DNA from: Halanaerobiales bacterium
GTDB taxonomy: Bacteria > Bacillota_F > Halanaerobiia > DY22613
Reading direction: 5' to 3'
Length of the DNA: 63,204 nt
Assembly: GCA_023128035.1 (NCBI GenBank)
Contig: JAGMES010000010.1
Location: 1 to 63,204 of the forward strand
The stretch's first letter is position 1, and every line of letters starts with the position of its first letter. Shown piece by piece: positions 1-9,005 of the stretch. A program made the position numbers and the translations under genes. The notes under the pieces were generated by a model, which ran no database searches, was not told where the DNA came from, and was given only the letters and a program-made list of their open reading frames with translations.

Positions 1-22
1 GCTTTAGCTGGACGAGTTCACT
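1..22 (+). repeat. IS200/IS605-like right-end repeat (copy 1, cut by window edge)
   Basis: These 22 bases match positions 1511-1532 at 21 of 22 places. The sequence GCTTTAGCTGGACGAGTTCAC is the 3' half of a small hairpin with a TTTA loop that ends in GTTCAC, a form I associate with right ends of IS200/IS605-type (tnpB) elements. The rest of this copy lies left of the window. It overlaps the last bases of rpoN and supplies the rpoN stop codon. The family assignment is inference. Confidence 0.5.
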
Positions 23-1394
23 CATATCTTCGGCGCTTGCTAGAAGAAGGAATCCTGAGTTCATCCCTATACTTAGCTACAGTTCTGCGAGAAATAGTAT
101 AACCTCTCTTACCAATTAGTTCACTTATTTTCTGATCACTCAAAGGCTTTGTCGAATCTTCCTCTTTAATAAGATCATTAATAATCTTTTTAACGCTTAC
201 AGATGATAATCCATCTCCACTGGTACCAGAAATACCACTGTTAAAGAAAAATTTTAATTCAAAAATTCCTTGAGGCGTTTGGACATACTTATTAGTTGTA
301 GCACGACTAACTGTAGATTCATGAACATCAATTTTTTCAGCTACTTCACTTAATACCATCGGTTGCAAATGTTTAATCCCACAATCAAGAAAAGGTCGTT
401 GTAATTCTATTAAAGTCTCTACAATCCGATAAATTGTCATCCTACGCTGTTCAATACTTTTAATTAACCAAAGTGCAGAATTTAGTTTTTTCTCTAAAAA
501 TTCTCTTGTTTCTTCACCTGATTTGAACTTTTTTAAAATACTACGATAGTAAGAGTTTATTTTGAGCCTTGGAACAGTATTATCATTCATAATAACCACA
601 TAATCTTCTTCTACCTTTTGAATAAAAACATCAGGTTTTAAGTATTTTGTCTCACAACCAGTTGAAAAGTTCATAGCAGGTCTAGGATTTAAAGTTTTAA
701 TCAAATCTGTTGCTTTTTGTATTTCTTGCGGTTGTACTTTTAGTTTGTGGGCAATCTCCTTGATTTTATTTCTACCCAACTCATCTAAATGATTTTGAAT
801 GATCTTTTCAACCAACGGCATCTCACCATAATAAAATTTACTTTGAATCATTAAAGATTCTTTTAAATCTCTCGCTGCTACCCCAATAGGATCTAGCGTT
901 TGAATGATCTCTAAAATCTTCAAAATATCTAAATTTGTCACATTTAAAGATTGAGCCATCTCATCTATTGGAATACTTAAAAATCCATTAGCATCAAGAC
1001 AACCAATCAAAAATTCTCCAATCTCCAACTCATTAGGATTATTAATAGTTAAATTAAATTGTAATAAAAGATGTTCTGAAAGAGTGGGTTGGGCTGTAAC
1101 AAAATTTTCATAATTATAGTCTTTAAGATCAGAATCTATTTTGTTTTCAGAATCAAAAGAAAGATCACTTTTTTTTATATAATTATCCCAAAAATTATTT
1201 TCTTCGGTCTGAAATTTCTCTTCTTTTGATTCCTCTATACTGGTTTCCAAAACCGGATTAGATTTGAGTTCTTCTTCTATATATTCCCCCAGTTCTAGAG
1301 CAGAATACTGCAAAAGTTGGATTGCTTGCTGCAATTGAGGGGTCATTATCAGTGTTTGCTTTTGCTCCAAACTAATTCGTTGCGACAAGAACAT
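18..1394 (-). CDS. rpoN: RNA polymerase sigma-54 factor RpoN (SigL)
   Basis: Sigma-54 directs RNA polymerase to -24/-12 promoters and needs AAA+ activators. About 458 residues, normal for the family. The N-terminal glutamine-rich region I (LSQRISLEQKQ, then TPQLQQAIQLLQ) contacts activator and core; the core-binding and HTH regions follow; the RpoN box reads SRRTVAKYRDEL near the C-terminus. The ATG at 1394 is preferred because GGGGTGG lies about nine bases upstream; an upstream in-frame GTG/ATG would add 15 residues that do not resemble the family. It follows whiA after a gap holding an IS-like remnant, so read-through from the whiA cluster is possible. No sigma-54 activator gene is visible in the window. 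The TGA stop lies inside the repeat at 1-22. Confidence 0.96.
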   Translation of the reverse strand: MFLSQRISLEQKQTLIMTPQLQQAIQLLQYSALELGEYIEEELKSNPVLETSIEESKEEKFQTEENNFWDNYIKKSDLSFDSENKIDSDLKDYNYENFVTAQPTLSEHLLLQFNLTINNPNELEIGEFLIGCLDANGFLSIPIDEMAQSLNVTNLDILKILEIIQTLDPIGVAARDLKESLMIQSKFYYGEMPLVEKIIQNHLDELGRNKIKEIAHKLKVQPQEIQKATDLIKTLNPRPAMNFSTGCETKYLKPDVFIQKVEEDYVVIMNDNTVPRLKINSYYRSILKKFKSGEETREFLEKKLNSALWLIKSIEQRRMTIYRIVETLIELQRPFLDCGIKHLQPMVLSEVAEKIDVHESTVSRATTNKYVQTPQGIFELKFFFNSGISGTSGDGLSSVSVKKIINDLIKEEDSTKPLSDQKISELIGKRGYTISRRTVAKYRDELRIPSSSKRRRYE

Positions 1395-1430
1395 AATCTT
1401 ACCACCCCTTACTATGATCTTTTGAGATAA

Positions 1431-1532
1431 GACCCCCACTTCTATAAGTGGTAGGAATTGTTTTTATCTTCAGTGGGGGGTAGAATCCCCTACTGAAGCC
1501 CCAATGTTCAGCTTTAGATGGACGAGTTCACT
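1431..1532 (+). mobile_element. IS200/IS605-like palindromic remnant between whiA and rpoN
   Basis: About 100 bases without a gene. On the plus strand it holds a hairpin CCACTT-CTAT-AAGTGG (about 1435-1450), a longer imperfect hairpin with arms CTTCAGTGGGG and CCCCTACTGAAG (about 1470-1500), then GAAGCCCC and the 22-base end shared with position 1. Successive short palindromes ending in GTTCAC resemble the 3' end of tnpB-type IS200/IS605 elements, so this is probably a non-autonomous or decayed copy. It provides the whiA stop codon on the minus strand. No transposase is left. The long hairpin may also act as a weak terminator for whiA. Confidence 0.45.
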
Positions 1533-2469
1533 TAGAACGAATTTGATCTGCAATCTTTGTAATTCTACGTAAACGTCCATTCACTCCTGATTTACTTAAA
1601 GGCGGATTAAACATCTGTCCCAACTCTTTTAAACTCTTATACGGATTTGCTAAGCGAATATGAGCAATCTCTTGCAAACTTCGTGGAAGAGAATCGAGTC
1701 CACGACTTCTAGAAATCAATTCAATATCTTCGTTTTTTTTTATTGAAGCATCTACAGTCTTAGTAAGATTAGCTGTCTCACAATTTACTCGACGGTTAAC
1801 ATCATTTTTAATATTTTTCATTACACGATAATTTTCATATCTGAGTAAAGCAGAATGTGCTCCAATCAAATTTAAGATTGTAGCAATATCATCTGAATTT
1901 TTGAAATAAATCACATGATTTGTTTTCCGATCCATAATATTACCTTTTAAGTTAAAAAAATTAAAAAAACGCAAAATTTCATTTGAATATTCTCCATTAT
2001 TACAATTAATCTCCAGATGATAACCTCCATCAGGATGATTTACTGAACCTGAGCCCAAAAAAGTTCCCCTAAGATAACTCTTGGCACAACATTCTTTAGA
2101 AGCAAGAAGTGGATCAATTTTATAATTAAAACGATACATAGAATCTAAAACCCCAGTTTCTATCAGCATCTCTCGAGTTCCTTTTTGTGAAGGGATTTTA
2201 ACCTGATAACTATTATGTCGACGAAAGCGCATATTTTTTCTAACCAAAACTTCAATAAATAAATTATAATTACTTTTAATCAAACGAAAGATTTTACGGG
2301 CTACAGATGCATTCTCCGTTTTTAGAATTATTCCAATCTGACGCTGAGCAATAGTAAGAATACCATTGCAACGAATGAGAGCCGCTAATTCTGAAAGCTG
2401 ACAACAAGAACTCTCAAAATCTTTTCTAGATAATTCATTTCTAATTTCATCTGCAAAAGAGATCGACAT
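1528..2469 (-). CDS. whiA: DNA-binding protein WhiA
   Basis: WhiA has a LAGLIDADG-type N-terminal domain that has lost nuclease function and a C-terminal helix-turn-helix; in Gram-positive bacteria it acts in cell division and, in actinomycetes, sporulation control. The 313-residue product begins MSISFADEIRNELSR, which matches the family start, and has AAGGTG six to seven bases before the ATG. The middle contains YLRGTFLGSGSVNHPDGGYHL, typical of the family. The C-terminal part (PRSLQEIAHIRLANP, then LGQMFNPPLSKSGVNGRLRRI) is the HTH region. It follows yvcK by about 80 bases. An in-frame ATG six codons upstream is less likely because it would overlap the ribosome binding site. Confidence 0.96.
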   Translation of the reverse strand: MSISFADEIRNELSRKDFESSCCQLSELAALIRCNGILTIAQRQIGIILKTENASVARKIFRLIKSNYNLFIEVLVRKNMRFRRHNSYQVKIPSQKGTREMLIETGVLDSMYRFNYKIDPLLASKECCAKSYLRGTFLGSGSVNHPDGGYHLEINCNNGEYSNEILRFFNFFNLKGNIMDRKTNHVIYFKNSDDIATILNLIGAHSALLRYENYRVMKNIKNDVNRRVNCETANLTKTVDASIKKNEDIELISRSRGLDSLPRSLQEIAHIRLANPYKSLKELGQMFNPPLSKSGVNGRLRRITKIADQIRSK

Positions 2470-2548
2470 TTTAATCACCTTTTTCAAAATTCATAATTCA
2501 CACATAGGCGTGCTGCAGGTTAGACTAATCTACTTAACATATATGCTG

Positions 2549-3889
2549 TTAATTTTTTTTACGATAATTTGAATACCAGTCTAAAAACTTAAATCTCTCG
2601 CTTCCAACATCTAAGCGAATAATCAATTTTATAATTAATTGAGATAACAAGTATGGATTATGACGAACGAGATTTAACTTACTAATCAAAGAACCTTGGA
2701 TAACATCAATTCCCATAGTTTTAAGTCTTTCATGATCTACTTCAACAGAATGTGCACCCTCTTCAGCATACTTTTCCGCCAAATCTTCAGTAATCTCTTC
2801 ATCGTTAACCACAATATAATCAAATACTTTAAATCCTACATGATTAATGATCTGCTCAGCATGATCAGCAACCGAATAATGATCAGTTTCACCAGGTTGA
2901 GTCATAACATTGCAAATATAAATTTTTAATGCATTACTTTCACGAATAGCTTCAGCCACATCTTTAATTAAAAGGTTAGGAATAACACTGGTAAAAAGGC
3001 TTCCTGGTCCTAAAATAATGGCATCAGCATTTTTTATAGCTTTAATTGTCTCAGGTAAAGGTGCTGCATCTTTAGGTTTTAAAAATACCTTTTTTATCGG
3101 TTTTTGATAATCACCTATTTTCGACTCTCCATTTGTAATTTTCCCATCTTTATGTTCGGCATGTAAAGTAATATCTGATAACGTTGAAGGGATAACCTTA
3201 CCTCGTACTGCTAAAACTTTACTGGATTCTTGAACTGCCCGATCAAAATCTCCAGTAATCTCTGTCATTATTGCAATAAATAAGTTTCCAAAAGAATGTT
3301 TCTTTAACTCGCCTTCTGTAAAACGATATTGAAATAATTTTTCCATTAATGGTTCTGTATCTGCCAGAGCAACCAAACAGTTTCGTATATCACCAGGTGG
3401 TAAAATTCCCATCTCTTCTCGCAGTATTCCTGAACTTCCACCATCATCAGAAACAGTAACAACTGCGGTTATATTAGAAGTATATTCTTTTAAACCGCGT
3501 AATAGAGTTGACAGACCAGTTCCACCACCTAAAGCAACAATTTTTGGTCCACGTTTTAACTGACGTTTCTGAAATACAATCTCCACTAAGTCTTCTTCAT
3601 TATCTGGCAAAATGGTGTTAATTAATGAAACTAACGTTTTAGTTATTCCCTTCGAAAATATATATAACCCAATAATAATTAATAAGATTCCAGCAAATAT
3701 ATTTATCGAAAGGGCAATTTTTCCGGTCAATTTGTATACATAATGAATTAGTGAACTTTCAATATAACCTAAAAATTCAAAACCCAAAGTAATGGCAGTG
3801 CCAAAACTTATAATTAAAATTCCCATCACAGATAAAAGTAACCACCGTTTGACACGCATGCCAGGGTATAACCATTTGATCCTATTCAT
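2549..3889 (-). CDS. yvcK: Gluconeogenesis factor YvcK/GlmR-like, membrane-anchored CofD-fold protein
   Basis: YvcK/GlmR belongs to the CofD-like family; in Bacillus it binds UDP-GlcNAc and controls carbon flow into cell-wall precursors. The 446-residue product has two predicted N-terminal membrane helices (about 14-36 and 57-80), then the CofD-like domain starting VALGGGTGLSTLLRGL with SDDGGSSGILR and GDIRNCL, the nucleotide-sugar binding signatures. The classical Bacillus protein is near 320 residues without helices, so this is the longer membrane-anchored type known in clostridia. ATG at 3889 has AAGGGGAG upstream; a longer reading frame would overlap rapZ. Lies between rapZ and whiA, the usual order. 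Confidence 0.93.
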   Translation of the reverse strand: MNRIKWLYPGMRVKRWLLLSVMGILIISFGTAITLGFEFLGYIESSLIHYVYKLTGKIALSINIFAGILLIIIGLYIFSKGITKTLVSLINTILPDNEEDLVEIVFQKRQLKRGPKIVALGGGTGLSTLLRGLKEYTSNITAVVTVSDDGGSSGILREEMGILPPGDIRNCLVALADTEPLMEKLFQYRFTEGELKKHSFGNLFIAIMTEITGDFDRAVQESSKVLAVRGKVIPSTLSDITLHAEHKDGKITNGESKIGDYQKPIKKVFLKPKDAAPLPETIKAIKNADAIILGPGSLFTSVIPNLLIKDVAEAIRESNALKIYICNVMTQPGETDHYSVADHAEQIINHVGFKVFDYIVVNDEEITEDLAEKYAEEGAHSVEVDHERLKTMGIDVIQGSLISKLNLVRHNPYLLSQLIIKLIIRLDVGSERFKFLDWYSNYRKKN

Positions 3890-3918
3890 ATTGTTTCTCC
3901 CCTTCTGAAATGTCGTCA

Positions 3919-4809
3919 TTAAATATCACTTTTTGATCGATCTTTATGGATATCACGGTGGTCAATAAAGATTTTATAATTTAAATTTCGCAAAAAAACT
4001 GCTGTTTTTTCAGTAATTGTCACAGAGCGATGTTTCCCGCCAGTACAACCAATTGCAATAGTTAGATGAGTTTTTCCCTCTTTGATATAATGTGGAATTA
4101 AAAATTGAATTAAATCAGTAAACTTTTCTTGAAATTTAGTTGTAATTGGCCATTTTAGCACATAATCCTGAATTTCAGTTGTTAAACCTGTCAATGGTTT
4201 TAAAGATGGTACATAGTGGGGATTAGGCAAAAACCGTACATCAAAAACCAGGTCTGCATCTAAAGGAATCCCATATTTATAACCAAAAGATAATACTGTG
4301 ATAGTGATAGATTCACTCTGAGTCTTAGTTCCAAAATTAGCCATAATATATTTTTTTAAATCCTGGTTAGAGATATCGGAAGTATCAATTATTTTATTTG
4401 CCATCCCTCTTAGTTCTTCCAACATAGTTCTTTCTGTTTCTATTGCTTCTATAATCTTTCCTCCAAATTGTGAATCCAAAGGATGGCGACGACGAGTTTC
4501 TTTATAACGCCGCACCAGAACTTCAGTTGTTCCTTCTAAAAAGAGAATTTCATAATTGATCCCCAGCTGCTCTAAATTCTCTAATTCTTCAATCAAATCC
4601 TGAAAAAAATCTCCCCCACGAATATCCATAACAACTGCAACATTCTCCACTTTTTGATTATAAGTACAAAGCTCTGCAAACTTAGAGATTAAAGCAGGTG
4701 GTAGATTATCTATACAAAAATAACCTAAGTCTTCAAAGGATTGAATAGCCTGTGTTTTTCCTGCTCCTGACATTCCAGAAACAATAATAAAGCGTAATTT
4801 AGAATTCAT
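3919..4809 (-). CDS. rapZ: RNase adapter/nucleotide-binding protein RapZ (YvcJ)
   Basis: RapZ-family P-loop protein of 296 residues, normal length. Walker A is GMSGAGKT near residue 13, followed by FEDLGYFCIDNLPP. The C-terminal domain has AIGCTGGKHRSV and HRDIHK, the conserved site that in Escherichia coli RapZ binds small RNA or glucosamine-6-phosphate. In Firmicutes the protein (YvcJ) hydrolyses nucleotides and its target is not well defined. It heads the rapZ-yvcK-whiA run. GGGAG lies about nine bases before the ATG. A 120-base gap separates it from the PHP gene upstream; I see no clear promoter or terminator there. Confidence 0.96.
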   Translation of the reverse strand: MNSKLRFIIVSGMSGAGKTQAIQSFEDLGYFCIDNLPPALISKFAELCTYNQKVENVAVVMDIRGGDFFQDLIEELENLEQLGINYEILFLEGTTEVLVRRYKETRRRHPLDSQFGGKIIEAIETERTMLEELRGMANKIIDTSDISNQDLKKYIMANFGTKTQSESITITVLSFGYKYGIPLDADLVFDVRFLPNPHYVPSLKPLTGLTTEIQDYVLKWPITTKFQEKFTDLIQFLIPHYIKEGKTHLTIAIGCTGGKHRSVTITEKTAVFLRNLNYKIFIDHRDIHKDRSKSDI

Positions 4810-4929
4810 TTACTCAACTCCCGCTAAAGGTTTGTTTGATATATAATTCTGCACAAATAAGCTAACTCCTTCTCTAAACAATTGGAAATATCAATTATTT
4901 AAACTTTTGGCATGAATCATGCAATAACT

Positions 4930-5673
4930 TTAATGAAGGTTTAAAATTTGTTCTTTCGATAATCTAACCCTTTGAGCAAGCTCAATCCCTGTTCGAACCC
5001 TCCCGACATCTTCTGGTCGGTGAGCATCACTACTTATGACAAAATTTACATCTTCTTGGGCTGCTGTTTTGACAAATTCTTCAGTAAGATAGCCATGACT
5101 TACATTGATCTCCATAGCTGTACCTGCTTTTTTGCAAGCTTTCGCAAGTTCAATGGTATCAATATCTAATTTGTAACCTGGATGAGTGATAATATCTATA
5201 GGATAGCGTTTTAAAGCATTCAGAAGTGCCTGTGTATTATGATAGCGAATTTCTTCTCTGCTATGTTTATTAATTTTATAGGTAATCATATTATCAAATA
5301 TAAGATTTTTTCCGTCTGCTAATGATTTGGGTATAATCATTAGATGAAGACCAACAAGGACTTTATCTAATTTTTTCAAAATTCTATAAGGGACATCAAT
5401 AGTCCCATCTAAACTGATCACATTTGCTTCTACTCCTGCAAGAATTCGAATCTGTGGATAATCTCGTTGCAGTCTATTAATCTCTGCTTTAATATCCAGT
5501 AATTTTTCTGGATTTTTTACGCCTAATCGACGTACACTATGACTGGCTGGCCCGTGATCAGCGATTCCAACCTCAGATAAACCTTGTGCAATTCCAGCTT
5601 TCACATTATCTTCAATACTTCCTTTACCATGACTATAACGAGTATGAGTATGATAATCTGCAAAAACTTTCAT
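4930..5673 (-). CDS. PHP-domain metal-dependent phosphatase (HIS2/YcdX-like)
   Basis: A 247-residue PHP-superfamily hydrolase expected to use a trinuclear metal centre for phosphoester hydrolysis. Visible metal motifs are DYHTHTRYSHGKG at the N-terminus, GIADHGP, GVEANVI, IITHPG and ISSDAHRPEDVG near the end. Substrate is not known; the family includes histidinol phosphatases, but no his genes are near. ATG at 5673 is chosen because AAAGGGGCG lies just upstream. It precedes rapZ on the same strand. A paralogue is at 54221-54949. The 100 bases upstream separate it from the divergent SASP gene. Confidence 0.85.
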   Translation of the reverse strand: MKVFADYHTHTRYSHGKGSIEDNVKAGIAQGLSEVGIADHGPASHSVRRLGVKNPEKLLDIKAEINRLQRDYPQIRILAGVEANVISLDGTIDVPYRILKKLDKVLVGLHLMIIPKSLADGKNLIFDNMITYKINKHSREEIRYHNTQALLNALKRYPIDIITHPGYKLDIDTIELAKACKKAGTAMEINVSHGYLTEEFVKTAAQEDVNFVISSDAHRPEDVGRVRTGIELAQRVRLSKEQILNLH

Positions 5674-5805
5674 ATAAATCGCCCCTTTCTCACTTAGTTT
5701 AACCAACTTCTCTATAGATTAGAAGGTTAAACTTCCAGTATGACAGTTAAGATTTCGTCAAATAATAAGAGTATATCAAATGTTCAGATAAGGAGGTGAA
5801 AGAAA

Positions 5806-6036
5806 ATGGCAGGTGGTCAAAAAGGTAATACTCTAGTAAATCCACTGGCTCATAAAGCGATGGATAATTTTAAATATGAGATTGCAGCTGAGATGGGCCT
5901 TCCTGTTAAACAAGGATCTGAAGATTATTGGGGACAACTTTCTTCAAGGGACTGTGGTGCGGTTGGTGGGGAGATGGTAAGAAGAATGGTTCAACAATAT
6001 CAGATGAATATAGTGGCTCAAAATCAGAAATTATAG
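5806..6036 (+). CDS. Alpha/beta-type small acid-soluble spore protein
   Basis: These proteins coat and protect DNA in the dormant spore and are cleaved by the GPR protease at germination. The 76-residue product has the two conserved blocks: MDNFKYEIAAEMGL, with the EIA cleavage region, and SSRDCGAVGGEMVRRMV, equivalent to the family GSVGGxxTKRLV motif. The insert VKQGSEDYWGQL between the blocks is slightly longer than in Bacillus SspA/B. A perfect AAGGAGGTG lies eight bases before the ATG. A lone plus-strand gene between two minus-strand operons, ended by a 19-bp hairpin. It is direct evidence that the organism belongs to a spore-forming lineage. A sigma-G promoter is expected, but I could not place one confidently. 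Confidence 0.92.
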   Translation: MAGGQKGNTLVNPLAHKAMDNFKYEIAAEMGLPVKQGSEDYWGQLSSRDCGAVGGEMVRRMVQQYQMNIVAQNQKL

Positions 6037-6056
6037 TTGTTATAATCTATTACTTG

Positions 6057-6097
6057 CATAAACCAAAACATCCCATCATGGGATGTTTTGGTTTATG
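6057..6097. terminator. Bidirectional terminator, perfect 19-bp hairpin
   Basis: A perfect inverted repeat with arms 6057-6075 and 6079-6097 and a three-base loop. It lies between the convergent SASP and P-type ATPase genes and ends three bases before the ATPase stop codon. A/T-rich outer arms give U-rich tails on either strand, so it should serve both genes. Confidence 0.85.
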
Positions 6098-6099
6098 CT

Positions 6100-8025
6100 T
6101 TAATTTCGATCAAAACGCAATAGTCTAGCACTATTTAACAAGACCATAAATCCACCTATATTATGAAAAAATGCACCTACCATTGGAGAAATAATTCCCA
6201 TACTAGCTAAAATAATCATAGTAATGCTCGAAATGGAAGCTAGTATTAAGTTTTGATGAATAATCTGATTAGTCTTACGCGATAATTTAATGATAAAAGG
6301 CAAACGCTGAAGATTATTAGTCATCAAGGCCATATCAGCACTTTTTACTGCAATATCAGAACCCATAGCTCCCATAGCTATACCAACATCAGAAGTCGCT
6401 AAAGCAAGAGCATCATTTACCCCATCCCCCACAACCATTACTTTAGAGCCATTCTTCATCTCTTCTTCTACGATACTTAATTTTTCTGATGGAAGGCATT
6501 CAGAATAAATTTGATCTAAATCCAACTCTTGACCTATCGTTTTAGCAACCTGCTCTCTATCTCCTGTCAAAAGAACAGTCCGTTCAATGCCTAATCCCCG
6601 AATTTCTTCAATAGTTTCTTTTGCATCTGATCGCAACTTATCAGCCATGAGAATACAACCTAATACTTGGCTTGCACGGGCAACCCAAACAATTTGACCA
6701 TAATGATTTACTTCAAAAGGAACTACAATCCCGAGAGATTCTAACCAAGATCTATTTCCCAGAATCACTTTTCCTTGTGGAGTATCTGCACTAACACCCA
6801 TCCCAGCAGATTCCTCAACGACAGCAACCTCTCTGACAACCTCTTTGAAAACCTCTTCAAGAACTAAATCAGTTGCAACTCGCACTATCGCTCTAGATAC
6901 AGGATGAGTCGAACCTTGAGCTACCATAACTGCTGCAGCCAGAAGTTCTCCTTCATCTACTCCCTCTACTGGATTGACCTCAAGTACATCTAAATGCCCT
7001 TCTGTAAGAGTTCCTGTTTTATCAAAAACAATAGTTTTTATCGCACCTAACACCTCTAAAAAAGTTGAATTTTTTATTAAAATACCGTTCCGCGTTGAGA
7101 CTGCCAATGAAGATATCATAGCAGTCGAACTCGCCAATATTTGAGCACAAGGGCAAGAAACTACCAAAACAGCGATTACCCGATTCATATCTTTTGTCAT
7201 AAATAATGTACAGGCAGCGATTAAAAGTATCGCAGGCTGATAATAGGATATATATTTCTCTATACGTCTCATAATTGGAGTCCGCGAATTTTCAGCATCC
7301 TTCAAAAGATCTACAATTTTGCTTAAGGATGTCTCTTCTACTTCTTTGATAACCTCAACTTCTAACAAGCCCTGAATATTGACCGTTCCAGCAAAAACCT
7401 GATCTCCTTTTTTAACATCAATAGGAATAGTCTCACCTGTCATCGAAGATTGATCTACTGAAGATTTACCCTTTATAATTTTCCCATCTACGGAAAACAT
7501 TTCTCCTGCTCTCACGATAATTCGGTCTCCAACTGTAAGATTTTTTGAAGGTACAACTTTTTCTCCTTCAGGAGTAATCAAGCATGCTTCTTTTACTTGA
7601 AGAGTTTTTAAACCCTCAATTGCTGCCCGCCCGCCTAAAATGCTCCTCTCCTCTAAAATATGAGCAACAGACATCAAAATAGGGATCAAAATTGCTGTCT
7701 CATAATCACCTTTAGCCACAGCTGCTAATATTGCTAAACTTACTAATTGTTCTGTGATGCATGTAGATTTCCGTGCAAAAAATCCCTCAAAACCTGATTT
7801 GAGAATAGAGAAGCCAGCAATAATTGCTCCTAAAAATAATATTATACCCGCAATCCCTTCATGATCTGGAAAAAGCCAAATATATAATTTTCCTGTCAGA
7901 TAAAATACTCCAGCTAACAGGGCAGAACCAATTCGAAGGGATAAATGCAATCTTTCTTCCTTTGTCATCACAGGTTCCAAAGACAATTGTAATTGTTCTC
8001 CAGCCGTGTGTATGCTTACACCCAT
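6100..8025 (-). CDS. P1B-type (heavy-metal class) P-type ATPase with CPC motif
   Basis: Membrane cation pump of 641 residues. Visible features: phosphorylation site DKTGTLT near 335, actuator TGET near 196-199, hinge GDGVND, and the transmembrane metal motif SCPCAQ near 290-295. HP in STHPVSRAI marks the P1B nucleotide domain. Membrane segments are near 31-52, 56-75, 90-122, 262-278 and 283-300, with the final pair at the C-terminus. There is no N-terminal heavy-metal-associated (CxxC) domain. CPC fits Cu, Zn, Cd or Co transport; substrate cannot be fixed. Its ATG overlaps the stop of the HflK-like gene by one base (TAATG), so it is translationally coupled to the SPFH genes, an unusual partnership. 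Confidence 0.9.
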   Translation of the reverse strand: MGVSIHTAGEQLQLSLEPVMTKEERLHLSLRIGSALLAGVFYLTGKLYIWLFPDHEGIAGIILFLGAIIAGFSILKSGFEGFFARKSTCITEQLVSLAILAAVAKGDYETAILIPILMSVAHILEERSILGGRAAIEGLKTLQVKEACLITPEGEKVVPSKNLTVGDRIIVRAGEMFSVDGKIIKGKSSVDQSSMTGETIPIDVKKGDQVFAGTVNIQGLLEVEVIKEVEETSLSKIVDLLKDAENSRTPIMRRIEKYISYYQPAILLIAACTLFMTKDMNRVIAVLVVSCPCAQILASSTAMISSLAVSTRNGILIKNSTFLEVLGAIKTIVFDKTGTLTEGHLDVLEVNPVEGVDEGELLAAAVMVAQGSTHPVSRAIVRVATDLVLEEVFKEVVREVAVVEESAGMGVSADTPQGKVILGNRSWLESLGIVVPFEVNHYGQIVWVARASQVLGCILMADKLRSDAKETIEEIRGLGIERTVLLTGDREQVAKTIGQELDLDQIYSECLPSEKLSIVEEEMKNGSKVMVVGDGVNDALALATSDVGIAMGAMGSDIAVKSADMALMTNNLQRLPFIIKLSRKTNQIIHQNLILASISSITMIILASMGIISPMVGAFFHNIGGFMVLLNSARLLRFDRN

Positions 8026-9005
8026 TATTGCTGATCCCTCCCATCGTTACTAATAAAAGGTAAGATAATTTTTACTCCAGATCCTTCACCAGGTAGAAAT
8101 ATTCGATCAGCAACCTGCTGGATAATTTTCTCTGTCTTTTCTAAGTATATACGCTGACGAATCATTTCTGGATTTTTCTCATACTCCTCAAGAAGCCCAT
8201 AAAACTGAGCTACATTTAATTTGGCCTGAGCAATTCGCTCTACTTTACGGGCTGTTGCAGATTGAATCATAGCATTTCTATCTGCAATTGCATAGGGAAT
8301 CCGTTGTTCTTTATACCCATAGGCTTCTTTCAACATAGTTTCTTTCTCTACATAGGTACTTGTTACCAAATCAAATTCCTTTTTTACCTCTTCAGGTGGC
8401 TGAAGAGAAGTAAATTCAAGAGCAATCAGTTGAATCCCTAGATCGATCCCATCAACTAGTTGCTGCGAATCCTGCAATACCATATTTGCTAATTCTTTTT
8501 TTCCTTCTGCAAGGACATAATCCACTGACAGGCAAGTAATATTTTCAGTCAACGAACTGGTTATCAATCCTCTCAAAATTTCCTTTGGTTCATCCACTTG
8601 GAGACCATATTTAATAGGATCAGTAATTTGATATTTTATTATAGCGTTGACAAATACTATGTTCTCATCCCCTGTCAGGGCATAACCTGAATTAATCACA
8701 TTACCAATCTCTTCATAAGAATACAATCCATCAATAACTACTTCTTGAACCCGTTTTGCAGACAGTCGAATCACCTGATCAACCAAGTAAGGAAAAGCAA
8801 ATAAGAGTCCTGGTTGATGAATCTGTTCCGCAGGAGTATTCCCTACCAATTTACCAAAGCGTAAAATCAATGCCACTTCAGAAGGCTGAACAAATGTAAC
8901 ACCAGAAAAAAGCAAACCAACAATTATAATCAGACTCACCCAACGTAAAAACAAAATTGCTGTATTTAAACTTTTCTCAAAAAAATTATTCGTTTGATTT
9001 TGCAT
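8025..9005 (-). CDS. SPFH-domain protein, HflK-like
   Basis: A 326-residue membrane-anchored prohibitin/stomatin-family protein. One N-terminal helix (about 18-38) is followed by the SPFH opening FVQPSEVALILRFGKLVG and HQPGLLFAFPYLVDQVIRL, then a helical region rich in Ala, Glu and Gln (about 215-300). HflK with HflC forms the cage around FtsH in Escherichia coli; this protein matches HflK better than HflC. Its ATG overlaps the upstream HflC-like stop by one base. No ftsH is in the window, and here the partner next door is a metal ATPase, so a role in organising that pump in the membrane is a reasonable inference, not shown. Confidence 0.85.
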   Translation of the reverse strand: MQNQTNNFFEKSLNTAILFLRWVSLIIIVGLLFSGVTFVQPSEVALILRFGKLVGNTPAEQIHQPGLLFAFPYLVDQVIRLSAKRVQEVVIDGLYSYEEIGNVINSGYALTGDENIVFVNAIIKYQITDPIKYGLQVDEPKEILRGLITSSLTENITCLSVDYVLAEGKKELANMVLQDSQQLVDGIDLGIQLIALEFTSLQPPEEVKKEFDLVTSTYVEKETMLKEAYGYKEQRIPYAIADRNAMIQSATARKVERIAQAKLNVAQFYGLLEEYEKNPEMIRQRIYLEKTEKIIQQVADRIFLPGEGSGVKIILPFISNDGRDQQ

